From: Flavobacterium stagni
Lineage (GTDB): Bacteria; Bacteroidota; Bacteroidia; Flavobacteriales; Flavobacteriaceae
Direction of reading: 5' to 3'
NCBI RefSeq assembly: GCF_004122105.1
Contig: NZ_SBKN01000003.1
Location: forward strand, 290,944-354,943
Length of the DNA: 64,000 nt
Shown here: positions 1-7,587 of the stretch, piece by piece
How positions within the stretch are numbered: the first letter of the stretch is position 1
Layout: every line of letters starts with the position of its first letter
Made by a program: the position numbers and the translations under genes
The notes under the pieces: model-generated
Databases searched by the model: none
What the model was told of the DNA's origin: nothing
Seen by the model: only the letters and a program-made list of their open reading frames with translations

Positions 1-780
1 AAATCGTGTAATTAAGAACGATTAGAGGTTTACAGGTTACTTACTCAGTAGCTCAGCGGCTCAGCATCTTAGCAGCTTCAAAAGGTTTCAAGTTGGTTTC
101 GTTGTAAAGTGGTGTTTCGTTTGAAAATGTGGTGGGTTTAGAAGTGTATGGGGTTTAAAAGTGGAATTGGAGCACAAGGTTTCACAAGGTTGGGCACAAG
201 GTTGCACAAGGTTTTTTTTACCGCAAAGTTCGCGAAGATTTTAAGAGCACAAAGGCGCTGCGCTTTGAGAGGAGTAGCGTGTGATTAAAGTAATAACTAT
301 GAAATCTATGTCACTATGTGGTTTATTATTTTTACCACATAGGTACATAGTAAGACATAGTTTTTTTGTGTGGTTTGGATTGGAGTATTTTTTTAGCTAG
401 CTAAAAACGTTTATGCGCAAACTTGTCATTTCGACGGTAGGAGAAATCCCATCCCAATTTTCAAGCAAAGAGGTTTCAAGTTTCAAGTTTAATGTTTCAG
501 GTTGTGTTCATGTACACTCCTGTTAGGAATTACTCAGTAGCTCAGTAGCCCAGTAGCTCAGCGGCAATAAAAAGGTTTCAAGTTGGGTTCCAGTACACTC
601 CCGTTAGAAACTTCTCAGTAACTCAGTAGCTCAGCTTCTCAGCAGCTTCCTTTTGTTTTCCTTCGAGTTTCCTCCCAATTTAAAGCAATCCCTATTACCT
701 TTTACAAAAGGTTTAGTGGCACAACTGTGGCACAACCGTGGCAGAATACCGAAGCAAACCGCAAGAAGACTGGGAGAAAG
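1..780. repeat. Gene-free repeat-rich stretch
   Basis: No convincing gene is present. A composite block recurs: CTCAGTAGCTCAG-type runs (about 44-82, 531-570, 616-645) followed by AAAAGGTTTCAAGTTGG (80-96 and 570-586). GTACACTCCyGTTAG also occurs twice (about 511 and 591). A hairpin is formed by CTATGTGGT (314-322) and ACCACATAG (334-342). The frame at 653-895 only translates this repeat tract and is not taken as a gene. Confidence 0.7.
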
Positions 781-1018
781 TGTACAGTGTACAGTGTTCA
801 GTGTTCAGTGTTCAGTGTACAGTATTCAGTGTTCAGATTGCAGTGTTCAGATTGCAGTGTTTAGATTGCAGTGTTCACTGCCCACTGATTACTGATGACT
901 GATTACTGATGACTGATTACTGATGACTGCCGACTGATTACTGATAACTGATGACTGTAAACTGATTACTGTATACTGTTTACTGATGACTGATGACTGA
1001 TGACTGATGACTGCTAAC
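781..1018. repeat. CAGTGTTCAG / TGATGACTG tandem simple repeats
   Basis: Near-perfect short tandem units GTGTTCA/GTGTACA (about 781-830), then GTTCAGATTGCA units (about 830-870), then CTGATTACTGATGA units up to about 1018. There are no unique spacers, so this is not a CRISPR array. A shorter block of the same type lies at 13930-14012. Such tracts mutate by slippage; no function is visible. Confidence 0.8.
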
Positions 1019-1020
1019 AC

Positions 1021-1310
1021 GGGTTATGGTAAAGGTATCCTAAAGGTAACCTAAAGGATACCATTAGGTAACCACGGGGTTAGTACGGGGTTAGTACGGG
1101 GTTAGTCCGAGGATAGTCCGAAGTAATAGGAAGGAAAGAATTATGAATTATGAATTATGAGTTATGAATTATGAGTTATGAATTATGAGTACGTGTTGAC
1201 TTATGACTTACGACTTTTTTGACTTACGACTCTATTCACTTACTCCTACCCTTTCCACCTACTCCCCTTCCCCCAGCACCCCTAATTCATAATTCATAAC
1301 TCATAACTTT
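1021..1310. repeat. Further tandem tracts before the first leader
   Basis: AAAGGTAwCCT-like units run from about 1032 to 1075, followed by three copies of GGGGTTAGTAC (about 1076-1105). ATGAATTATGA/GAGTTATGA repeats (1141-1190) reappear inverted as ATTCATAATTCATAAC (1284-1300). TTACGACTTTTTTGACTTACGACT (split here as two TTACGACT copies, about 1205-1230) recurs upstream of the third leader copy near 6805-6830. No gene is seen. Confidence 0.7.
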
Positions 1311-1440
1311 AAATCCTTAGTGGCCCAAACCCCTTGTTAATAAAAAATAGGAAAAATACTCTTAACAAATAGGAAAAACCCTATTGTAATTTGTAGAATT
1401 AATTTTAATTTGCGTATGGATTGGGAAAGTTGATTTGACT
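1284..1440 (+). promoter_or_regulatory. Leader repeat, copy 1 (hairpin plus promoter)
   Basis: First of three copies of one leader. It contains two AATAGGAAAAA boxes, the second forming a hairpin AATAGG (1368-1373) with CCTATT (1380-1385). A Bacteroidota-type promoter follows: TTG at 1384-1386, 19 bases, TAATTTG at 1406-1412. The homology with copy 2 starts upstream, including the shared GTGGCCCAAA. The start codon served lies at 1559, about 147 bases after the -7 box. Sequence identity is seen directly; promoter activity is inferred. Confidence 0.6.
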
Positions 1441-1558
1441 TATCAATTCGTTAGTTGTAATTTTTCGGGAGCCCGCTGATTAAAAGTTCTGCTTTCAGAA
1501 AATTTTTATTAATTTCACATCGCCATCCATTATATAATCCATTTAAATTAAATAGTTT

Positions 1559-2248
1559 ATGGAGAAAATCACTGTAAAAGAGCTGATTGAATTTAGAGAA
1601 AAAACTTCGGATAAATCTAAAAAGAATTACGCGCAAAAACTAAAATTTCGTAAGCCAAAAGAGAAAGCTCAAGGCAAGAAGAAAGGTGGCGGAAATTACT
1701 GGTCAATTAGTAATAGTTGCATTCAAAACGTATTTAAGGATGGAACTGAAGATTATTATGATTTAAAAATCGATGATGCAATAATTTCTAAAGAAATTGA
1801 GCAAAGGGAACGATTCAAAACAATGTATCAAAGAAATATTGATATTCTAAGTAACTTTAAAGAATTCGACATTTTAAATTTAAGACCTGAAAACATACAA
1901 AATTTTGAATCTATTCATAAAGAGCAAAGAATTGTCGAAGTAAATAAATATCCAATTTATCTAAATCCAAATTTAGTATTTAGTTTTGAAAGAAATGGCA
2001 AAAAAGAAATTGGAGCACTTTTACTTATTTCTCAAATAGATGGTTACAAGAAATCTCAACTTGGTATGTTTTGCGAAATGCTTTATAGATTTTTAGAATT
2101 ACACTTTTCAAATGATTATCAAATAGCTGAGGATTATTGTATCACTATCGACACATGTTTATCCAAAATAATGACATATACTGAAATATCTGATGGTACT
2201 GTTCCTTCCTTAATTAAACCAACCATTGAAGAAATTAAAAAATTATAA
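1559..2248 (+). CDS. Hypothetical protein, first cargo gene after leader copy 1
   Basis: I do not recognise this 229-residue protein. Residues 17-45 are strongly basic (KKNYAQKLKF, KKKGGG), followed by an NYWSISNS segment. The C-terminal half (about 133-200) alternates predicted strands and helices (PIYLNPNLVFSF, IGALLLISQIDG, then an amphipathic helix), which could be a small alpha/beta nuclease-like or binding domain, but no catalytic motif can be named. No signal peptide or membrane segment is visible. The ATG at 1559 is the first in frame. The low GC and the flanking leader and palindromic element suggest it is mobile cargo paired with the nuclease-like gene at 2398. Confidence 0.65.
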   Translation: MEKITVKELIEFREKTSDKSKKNYAQKLKFRKPKEKAQGKKKGGGNYWSISNSCIQNVFKDGTEDYYDLKIDDAIISKEIEQRERFKTMYQRNIDILSNFKEFDILNLRPENIQNFESIHKEQRIVEVNKYPIYLNPNLVFSFERNGKKEIGALLLISQIDGYKKSQLGMFCEMLYRFLELHFSNDYQIAEDYCITIDTCLSKIMTYTEISDGTVPSLIKPTIEEIKKL

Positions 2249-2256
2249 AAACTACA

Positions 2257-2377
2257 GCTAACATTGGTTTTACAACATAGCTAGCTTGTCTTTCTTGGAA
2301 AACATGTTGAGCATCAGAATTTCTTTTTACATTTATACATAATTTGACGCAACAGCTCAAAGCCGCGGCATGTTAGC
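2257..2377. repeat. attC-like palindromic element 1
   Basis: Nine bases after the preceding stop, GCTAACAT (2257-2264) is the exact inverse of ATGTTAGC (2370-2377). The interior, about 105 bases, includes CAGCTCAAAGCCGCGG. AAC near the left end and GTT near the right end match the invariant triplets of integron attC sites, but the flanking bases do not fit the GTTRRRY / RYYYAAC consensus. It separates two cargo genes. Confidence 0.5.
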
Positions 2378-2397
2378 AGCTTTTAAACCATTAAAAT

Positions 2398-3393
2398 TTG
2401 AAACACTTCTTTACTTCAAAACAGGAATCAAAACTATCTCAACTTAAAATTAATATAATTAATGGAAAGCTTGCTGAAAGATATTTTGCCAGTATATTGA
2501 CCACTGCTCTTGATGCGCGTGTCAGTTTCACATCTCGAACAGAAGATGATGCAAAATTAGATTTAGTAACTATAATGTCACATCCCTGGAAAAAAAATAC
2601 AGTAGAAATATTATTTACTCAAGTGAAATCAGGGAAAACATATGCGCAAGTTGTAGAAAATAAACTTATTGTAAATAAAGATGAACTTACCGATTTACTA
2701 AATAGAAATCACAATTCTCTAATTTGTTGGACCGAAGTTAATGATGATAATGCATATTGGTTTTTTATAAAAGCAAAAGCACGATTTTTCAAAACTGAAT
2801 ATAATATTAGTCACAAGTTTAGTCCTCTTACAAAATTTGACCTCTTACGTTTAACGACATCATCAAATGATAAAAATGGTGGTAGTGGATTAATTTTCAA
2901 TCGAAAAAATATTCGATCTGAATATTCTAAAGATGATTATGTTAAACTACGTAACGAAGCAAAATTAAATTATAAGAAATTTAAAAAAGAAGAAACAATA
3001 AATCCCCTTTTTGGAAAAATCGAATTTACAAGACTTGGTTGGAGACATATAACTAGAGAATCACGCTGGTATAGATATGAAGTAGCTTCACTAGAAATCA
3101 TTAGAATTTTAGATAAAATCTTGTCATTATCTCCATCAAATCACTATATTATCAATTGTTACGAGAATAATGATGATACAAATTTTTCATTTAGAGAAGT
3201 CGAATATTTACTATCATATGAAAAGGTAAAAGCTTACAATAAAGAAACTCATAAATTAGAAAATGTTACAGTTTTTATAAAGCTCCTTGAAATAGGTACT
3301 TACCTAAAAGAATGGAAACAAAGACCAAAAAACACAAGTGCTATCTATCGTCGCGTCATTTTTAAAAGTATTTATTACAAACAAAGCAGTTAG
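2398..3393 (+). CDS. DUF4365-like PD-(D/E)XK nuclease-family protein
   Basis: This 331-residue protein has an N-terminal domain (about 20-120) like DUF4365, a restriction-endonuclease-fold family. The visible core residues are GKLAE (E27), KLD (D55) and ILFTQVKSG (Q75, K77), which would bind metal and cut nucleic acid. The remaining 200 residues form a second, unrecognised domain rich in charged and aromatic residues. No ATG is available near the start: the frame opens with TTG at 2398 and the first internal Met is far inside the nuclease domain, so the TTG start is inferred. The gene sits between two palindromic elements, as one cassette. DUF4365 genes often occur in defence islands, so an antiphage role is plausible but unproven. 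Confidence 0.6.
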   Translation: MKHFFTSKQESKLSQLKINIINGKLAERYFASILTTALDARVSFTSRTEDDAKLDLVTIMSHPWKKNTVEILFTQVKSGKTYAQVVENKLIVNKDELTDLLNRNHNSLICWTEVNDDNAYWFFIKAKARFFKTEYNISHKFSPLTKFDLLRLTTSSNDKNGGSGLIFNRKNIRSEYSKDDYVKLRNEAKLNYKKFKKEETINPLFGKIEFTRLGWRHITRESRWYRYEVASLEIIRILDKILSLSPSNHYIINCYENNDDTNFSFREVEYLLSYEKVKAYNKETHKLENVTVFIKLLEIGTYLKEWKQRPKNTSAIYRRVIFKSIYYKQSS

Positions 3394-3510
3394 AATATGC
3401 ACGCCTAATCTGTCTCCTGAATTATTATTCTAAGACAACGCCTTTGCGTTTCGGGGTATCAAGCTAACTGCCCTGAATGTTAATAAACGACAAATGTATG
3501 AAAAAAATAT

Positions 3511-3649
3511 ATTAACAGCTGCTTACGGAGGTCTAGCATAATGGCTGGTTTTATTTAGCTGGAAACTTGGTTTTCAAGTAAAACTTTTATCATAGTGAAG
3601 GAAACTAGGTTCGCTTTTTTGTAACGTCTCATAGTTGCGAACCGTTAAT
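3511..3649. repeat. attC-like palindromic element 2
   Basis: ATTAACAG (3511-3518) is inverted as CCGTTAAT (3642-3649), with one mismatch in eight. Inside the left arm is CATAATGGCTGG and inside the right arm CATAGTTGCG. The left end (TAACAGCTGCTTACGG) resembles those of the elements near 9418, 10910 and 28549. The stretch 3394-3874 holds no gene: only a short remnant (3394-3510), this element and leader copy 2. Confidence 0.5.
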
Positions 3650-3667
3650 GCTCGCTGAAACTTACCT

Positions 3668-3835
3668 CACCCTAGCACTCTTAATTCATAAATATAACTT
3701 TAACTCCTTTGTGGCCCAAAACCCAATGTTGAAAAAAAATAGGAAAAATACGCTTAACAAATAGGAAAAACTCTATTGTGAAATGTAGAATTAATTTTAA
3801 TTTGCGGGTGGATTGGGGAGTTGTTTGAACTTATG
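3668..3835 (+). promoter_or_regulatory. Leader repeat, copy 2 (hairpin plus promoter)
   Basis: Homologous to copy 1 over about 165 bases, including GTGGCCCAAA (about 3711), the doubled AATAGGAAAAA boxes and a promoter with TTG at 3776-3778, 19 bases, and TAATTTG at 3798-3804. The right arm of the hairpin has CTCTATT instead of CCCTATT, which still allows G-U pairing. The start codon at 3875 lies 71 bases after the -7 box. Confidence 0.6.
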
Positions 3836-3874
3836 AATCTCTTAAAATCAAGTGTAAACCAAAATTTTCAATAA

Positions 3875-4717
3875 ATGAAAGATTTTATTCAAAGCATATT
3901 AGATTCTTCACATGAAAGAATAAAAAATCCATTTATTGGGTCATATATAACTGCATTTTTAATTTTTAATTGGAGAGCTTTCTTCTTATTAATATTTTCT
4001 GATGCTAAGATTGAGGACAAAATAGTCGTCATTAACCATGAGTATTGTTCTAAAGGAGCCATATTTTGGCCATTAATAATATCAATAATATATATTTTAT
4101 TCGTTCCGTATCTGAATTTAGCTTTTGACACTTTACTTTCATATTCCAACACGAAAAAAGCCAAGAGGAAAAAAGAAGGAATAATCAGTAAATTATTATT
4201 AAAAAAAGAGGAAGCTAAATATGAACGAGAAATTGCAGATGAGAGAGCTGGGGCAAAAGAAGTTAAAGAGTTACAAGAAAGAATAACAGCGCTTGAGAAT
4301 GAAAACCAAATAAAAACCCAAGAAATTACTGATCTTATTACAAAAAATAATGAATCAACTTCCAATTTTAAAAGTAGAATTGATCAACTTATTTCGGAAA
4401 GAGATGATATTCAAATAAAACAAATTCATACTATTAATGAATCATCAAATATTAAAGAAATTTATAACTTATTAATCGATCCAAAGACAACTGCGATAAG
4501 AGACATTAAAAACTATTTAAGAACAAATTTATCAAATGAAGAATTCTTAACTCTCAAAGAAATAGCAGAAAACAAAAAATATATGGATTTCACAAACTTG
4601 CCTTTAAGTATGCCGTTCAATGCACTTCTTTTAAAGGCTAATGTATTTGAACTAAGAAATGGCAAAACATATAGAATAACTGAAGATGGAGTGAAATTTA
4701 TACAAGATTTAGATTAA
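3875..4717 (+). CDS. Membrane-anchored coiled-coil protein of unknown function
   Basis: The 280-residue protein opens with a short segment (HERIKNPF at 13-20), then two membrane helices (about 21-42 and 61-84) joined by a short loop. A long charged coiled coil follows (about 110-185; repeated E, K, L heptads). The last 60 residues (about 225-280) look like a small winged-helix or other compact domain ending in YRITEDGVKFI. The predicted topology leaves the coiled coil and the C-terminus in the cytoplasm. I recognise the membrane part only as a recurrent 'hypothetical' domain. It is the first gene after leader copy 2 and is followed by a palindromic element. A sensor or membrane effector role in defence is inference only. 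Confidence 0.65.
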   Translation: MKDFIQSILDSSHERIKNPFIGSYITAFLIFNWRAFFLLIFSDAKIEDKIVVINHEYCSKGAIFWPLIISIIYILFVPYLNLAFDTLLSYSNTKKAKRKKEGIISKLLLKKEEAKYEREIADERAGAKEVKELQERITALENENQIKTQEITDLITKNNESTSNFKSRIDQLISERDDIQIKQIHTINESSNIKEIYNLLIDPKTTAIRDIKNYLRTNLSNEEFLTLKEIAENKKYMDFTNLPLSMPFNALLLKANVFELRNGKTYRITEDGVKFIQDLD

Positions 4718-4723
4718 ATGCCT

Positions 4724-4855
4724 GCTTATAACCGCAAACCTGCAATAGCTTGATTTTCGTAGCTTGATGTTTAGTTTTTACTTAGAACTCTATCTTAGCG
4801 GGGCGTATATACTCATTTTTAAGCTACTAGAAGGTAGCTGCTAAATGTAATAAGC
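4724..4855. repeat. attC-like palindromic element 3 (weak)
   Basis: GCTTATAAC (4724-4732), just after the stop at 4717, is inverted as GTAATAAGC (4847-4855) with one mismatch in nine. Inside, TAGCTTG near 4746 and AAGCTA near 4821 add partial dyad symmetry. It separates the coiled-coil gene from the two-gene relay. This is the least convincing member of the element set. Confidence 0.35.
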
Positions 4856-4921
4856 CATTTTTTGTAAATGCATATAATAAAAATCATTATTTTAAATTTG
4901 TTAATATAAAACTATTTGTTT

Positions 4922-5626
4922 ATGAAAAAAATTGTGGAAAGTTTAATTACTTTTTTAATTGCACTCGCTGGCTTAATTGTAGGTATTTTGTGGGGATATA
5001 GTACAAAATGGTCTGAATACGATCCAATTATTCTAATTATAATTTCGATAATAGAAATAATTGGATTCGTAATATTGAAATCTTTACCAAATCAAACAGA
5101 ATCAAACACTACATTGCCTTTTTATTCAAACAGTGTTAATTTAGCAAATGAAAACAATAATTCTAATGTTAATTCGAATACCAATACAAATAATATTACT
5201 GTTAACTTAGGTTATGAAGAAAAAGAGCAACCAAGTCCAGAAAATGAAGAGAAAAGGAAAGCATTGATAAGAATTCTTTTTGTTGATGACAAACATAAAG
5301 ATTTTAGAATGGTTTCAATATTGAAAAAATCTGGATGGACCAATACAAAATCAGTTAAAGACATTACAGATTTAGACGATCCAAAAGTACTTGAAGCAGA
5401 TATTATATTCGTTGATATAAATGGAGTTGGTACAACATTATTTGAAGACCAAGGTTTGGGCTTAGCTTCGGCCTTAAAAAAGAAATATAATAAAAAGAAA
5501 ATTTTCATATACTCTGCTGATACAAATGGAGATCGTTTTCACCGAGCTCTAAGAGAAGTAGATGGATGTCTTTCTAAAAATGCAGAACCATATCAATTTA
5601 TTAATCTAATTCAGGAAAATATTTAA
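4922..5626 (+). CDS. Membrane-anchored response-regulator receiver protein
   Basis: The start is set at the ATG at 4922; a TTG six bases upstream is less likely. The 234-residue protein has two membrane helices (about 7-25 and 36-54), an Asn/Ser-rich linker (about 60-105) and a C-terminal receiver (REC) domain (about 115-234). All receiver landmarks are visible: the acid pair D122-D123 (LFVDD), a phospho-acceptor candidate D165 (FVDING), S198 in the switch position (IYSAD) and K219 (LSK). There is no DNA-binding output domain, so the membrane part is either the output or merely an anchor. The stop overlaps the next start by one base (TAATG), implying translational coupling to the kinase gene. 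This architecture, with the receiver C-terminal to the membrane part, is unusual. Confidence 0.7.
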   Translation: MKKIVESLITFLIALAGLIVGILWGYSTKWSEYDPIILIIISIIEIIGFVILKSLPNQTESNTTLPFYSNSVNLANENNNSNVNSNTNTNNITVNLGYEEKEQPSPENEEKRKALIRILFVDDKHKDFRMVSILKKSGWTNTKSVKDITDLDDPKVLEADIIFVDINGVGTTLFEDQGLGLASALKKKYNKKKIFIYSADTNGDRFHRALREVDGCLSKNAEPYQFINLIQENI

Positions 5627-6660
5627 TGAAGCACTACTCTATTTTGGATAATGATTCAGTTCAATTAGTAGGAAATTTATCTTCTGAATGTATTGATTGT
5701 TTCGCTAATTGCACATCAAGTGGAAATTTAATTTCAAATTGTCCAAAGTACGGCGGTACGCGAAGACAAGGAAAAATTTCAAATTCAAAAACAACTACTT
5801 TCTTATGTTGTGACAAAACAAAGACAACCAAGCTTTTTAAAGAGAAACTTGAAGTTTTTTCATTGACATTTCCCGATTTATTACTAGTGAAAAATGAAAT
5901 CCAAGATTCAATAACAAGAGCAGAACAAAAAAAAGTTAATCGATTAGTTCACAATTTAACTTCAATAAATGCTTTTAATATTCAAGAAATTTATGATTTA
6001 GTTCCTCAATCGGTCCTTACTACTAATTGGCAAGAACAACTAAAATACATACAAAAAGAAGTTGTCAAAAATCCAAAACAAGCGGCAATGAAATTTTTGA
6101 GAATTGCCAAAAATAACATTCATATGAAATCTGAATTTTCCATATATAGAAAATTGGACAGAGATAACTCAACTCAACTTGAATTTCAATTTCATCCACT
6201 TAGAACTTTAATTTTAAATGTTCTTCATACTTTTTTTGCAGATTTCACAGACAAAAATATTTATATTGAAATGAGTGAATTTTATGCTAAAGTAAAGGTC
6301 GATTATGAAACGGTTCAAGTTGCATTATATCACTTAATTGAGAATGCTCTAAAATATACTAAGCCTAGCACAAAAATAAAGATTGAATTTGAGGTTTTAA
6401 CTAACTCTATTAAAGTCTCATTTTCTATGTTAAGCTTATATGTTAAAAATAGTGAAAGAGATTTGATTTTTCAAGAAGGTTACTCTGGCGAGTTAGCAAC
6501 AAAATCGAAAAAAAATGGTGATGGTATTGGAATGTGGAGAATTAAACAAATGATGGAATTAAATGGAGGTGAAGTGGAAGTTTCATTAGGTGATAATCCA
6601 GAAAAAATTATGGGATTTGAATTTGCAAATAATAAATTTACTTTAGTATTTCCTAAATAA
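5626..6660 (+). CDS. Cys-rich histidine kinase-like protein
   Basis: This 344-residue partner of the receiver protein starts inside the preceding stop codon. The N-terminus has a cysteine cluster (C22, C25, C29, C39, then C61-C62) that could bind a metal or Fe-S centre or sense redox state. A histidine in RLVHNLTS (H109) lies in a helical region and is the candidate phosphorylated residue. The C-terminal GHKL ATPase domain has an N box (HLIENALKYT, N240), an F-box-like IFQEGYSG and a G2 box (GDGIGMWRIKQ). The G1 box is degenerate, with no DxGxG where it is expected (about 262-272), so ATP binding may be altered. No membrane helix is seen, so membrane attachment would come from the receiver partner. 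The function of the pair is unknown. Confidence 0.7.
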   Translation: MKHYSILDNDSVQLVGNLSSECIDCFANCTSSGNLISNCPKYGGTRRQGKISNSKTTTFLCCDKTKTTKLFKEKLEVFSLTFPDLLLVKNEIQDSITRAEQKKVNRLVHNLTSINAFNIQEIYDLVPQSVLTTNWQEQLKYIQKEVVKNPKQAAMKFLRIAKNNIHMKSEFSIYRKLDRDNSTQLEFQFHPLRTLILNVLHTFFADFTDKNIYIEMSEFYAKVKVDYETVQVALYHLIENALKYTKPSTKIKIEFEVLTNSIKVSFSMLSLYVKNSERDLIFQEGYSGELATKSKKNGDGIGMWRIKQMMELNGGEVEVSLGDNPEKIMGFEFANNKFTLVFPK

Positions 6661-6720
6661 AAACGGTTTAATAAATTGGTATTGCGCTATTGCTAGTTTA
6701 TCTTTAACTAATCACCTCCC

Positions 6721-6747
6721 GCTGCGCTAAGTCTCCTGACTTTGCCC
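6721..6747 (+). repeat. REP-like hairpin, copy a
   Basis: CGCTAAGTC-TCCT-GACTTTGCC variant of the repeat family, about 60 bases after the kinase stop. One mismatch lies in the stem. The gene-free stretch 6661-6987 otherwise holds low-complexity sequence and leader copy 3. Confidence 0.65.
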
Positions 6748-6797
6748 CTCCTTCTTCACCACAACCTTACCCCACTTCTACTCGCTTTGTGAGCTGA

Positions 6798-6918
6798 CAT
6801 AAAACTTACGACTTTTTCGACTTACGACTTCAATAGGAAAAACACTCTTAACAAATAGGAAAAACCCTATTGTGAATTGTAGAATTAATTTTAATTTGCG
6901 GGTGGATTGGAGGTATTT
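6798..6918 (+). promoter_or_regulatory. Leader repeat, copy 3 (hairpin plus promoter)
   Basis: The doubled AATAGGAAAAA boxes, the hairpin AATAGG/CCTATT and the promoter TTG (6870-6872), 19 bases, TAATTTG (6892-6898) match copy 1 closely. The upstream edge differs: it carries two TTACGACT copies, as does the DNA upstream of copy 1. After the -7 box the three copies share a decaying tail ending near AAGTGTAAC. The start codon at 6988 lies 90 bases downstream. Confidence 0.6.
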
Positions 6919-6987
6919 TCATTACATATCAATCCGCTGGTGGCAAGTGTAACGGACGACCACATAAACGAAAAACGGAACTGAAGA

Positions 6988-7584
6988 ATGGAGCAAAAAG
7001 ACAAATCAACCCAAGACCTTGACAGTAAAATCTCGTCAGACACAGTTTTATTCTTCGATATGGACGGAACATTGGTAGATACAAATCTTGCAAACTTTCT
7101 TTCATACAAGAAAGCAATACTTTCCGTAACAAAATCAAACCACGAGCTAACATACAATTCTGACAAACGCTTTAACCGTAGTAGTCTTAAAAATGCTGTT
7201 CCAAACTTGACGGAGAACGAATACGAAAGAATAATCCAAGAAAAAGAAGAATACTACAACGACTTTCTAAACGAAACAAAACTAAATGTGAAAACCGCAG
7301 AAATACTTTTTAAGTATTCAAAAACAAACAAAACTGTTTTAGTAACAAATTGCCGGAAAGACAGAGCAATGACAACATTAAAACATTTCAGACTTGATGA
7401 CAAATTCAGCAATATTTTCTACAGAGAGTTTGGCGACAATGGAGAAAAAGTAAACAAATTTCGAAACGCTATTTTAAAATTGGGCGTTCCGCCCAATTTG
7501 ATTATCGCTTTTGAAAATGAAGAAAGCGAAATTTCGGATGCACATAAAGCAGGAATAACAATTATCAACCCAACAAATCTATAA
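6988..7584 (+). CDS. HAD-superfamily hydrolase (operon gene 1 of 3)
   Basis: A 198-residue haloacid-dehalogenase-fold phosphatase. Motif I is FFDMDGTL with nucleophile D24 and acid/base D26, motif II is LVTN (T120), motif III is K154 in GEKVNKF, and motif IV is an acidic run, ENEESEISDA (about 176-185). A helical cap lies between motifs I and II. Such enzymes remove phosphate from small molecules, often nucleotides or sugars. It heads a tight operon (gap of 3 bases to the next gene) with a phosphoribosyltransferase and a DprA-like protein, which suggests it acts on a nucleotide or phosphoribosyl metabolite. Residues 1-18 are weakly conserved in character, so a slightly later start is possible. 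Confidence 0.8.
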   Translation: MEQKDKSTQDLDSKISSDTVLFFDMDGTLVDTNLANFLSYKKAILSVTKSNHELTYNSDKRFNRSSLKNAVPNLTENEYERIIQEKEEYYNDFLNETKLNVKTAEILFKYSKTNKTVLVTNCRKDRAMTTLKHFRLDDKFSNIFYREFGDNGEKVNKFRNAILKLGVPPNLIIAFENEESEISDAHKAGITIINPTNL

Positions 7585-7587
7585 GAA

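Noticed and set aside
653..895. 80-codon open frame in the repeat sink
   Set aside because: It mostly translates the CAGTGTTCAG repeat (Cys/Val/Phe/Ser/Gln monotony) and has no protein-like features.
781..1018. CRISPR array
   Set aside because: Units are 7-14 bases, adjacent and without unique spacers, and no cas genes are present.
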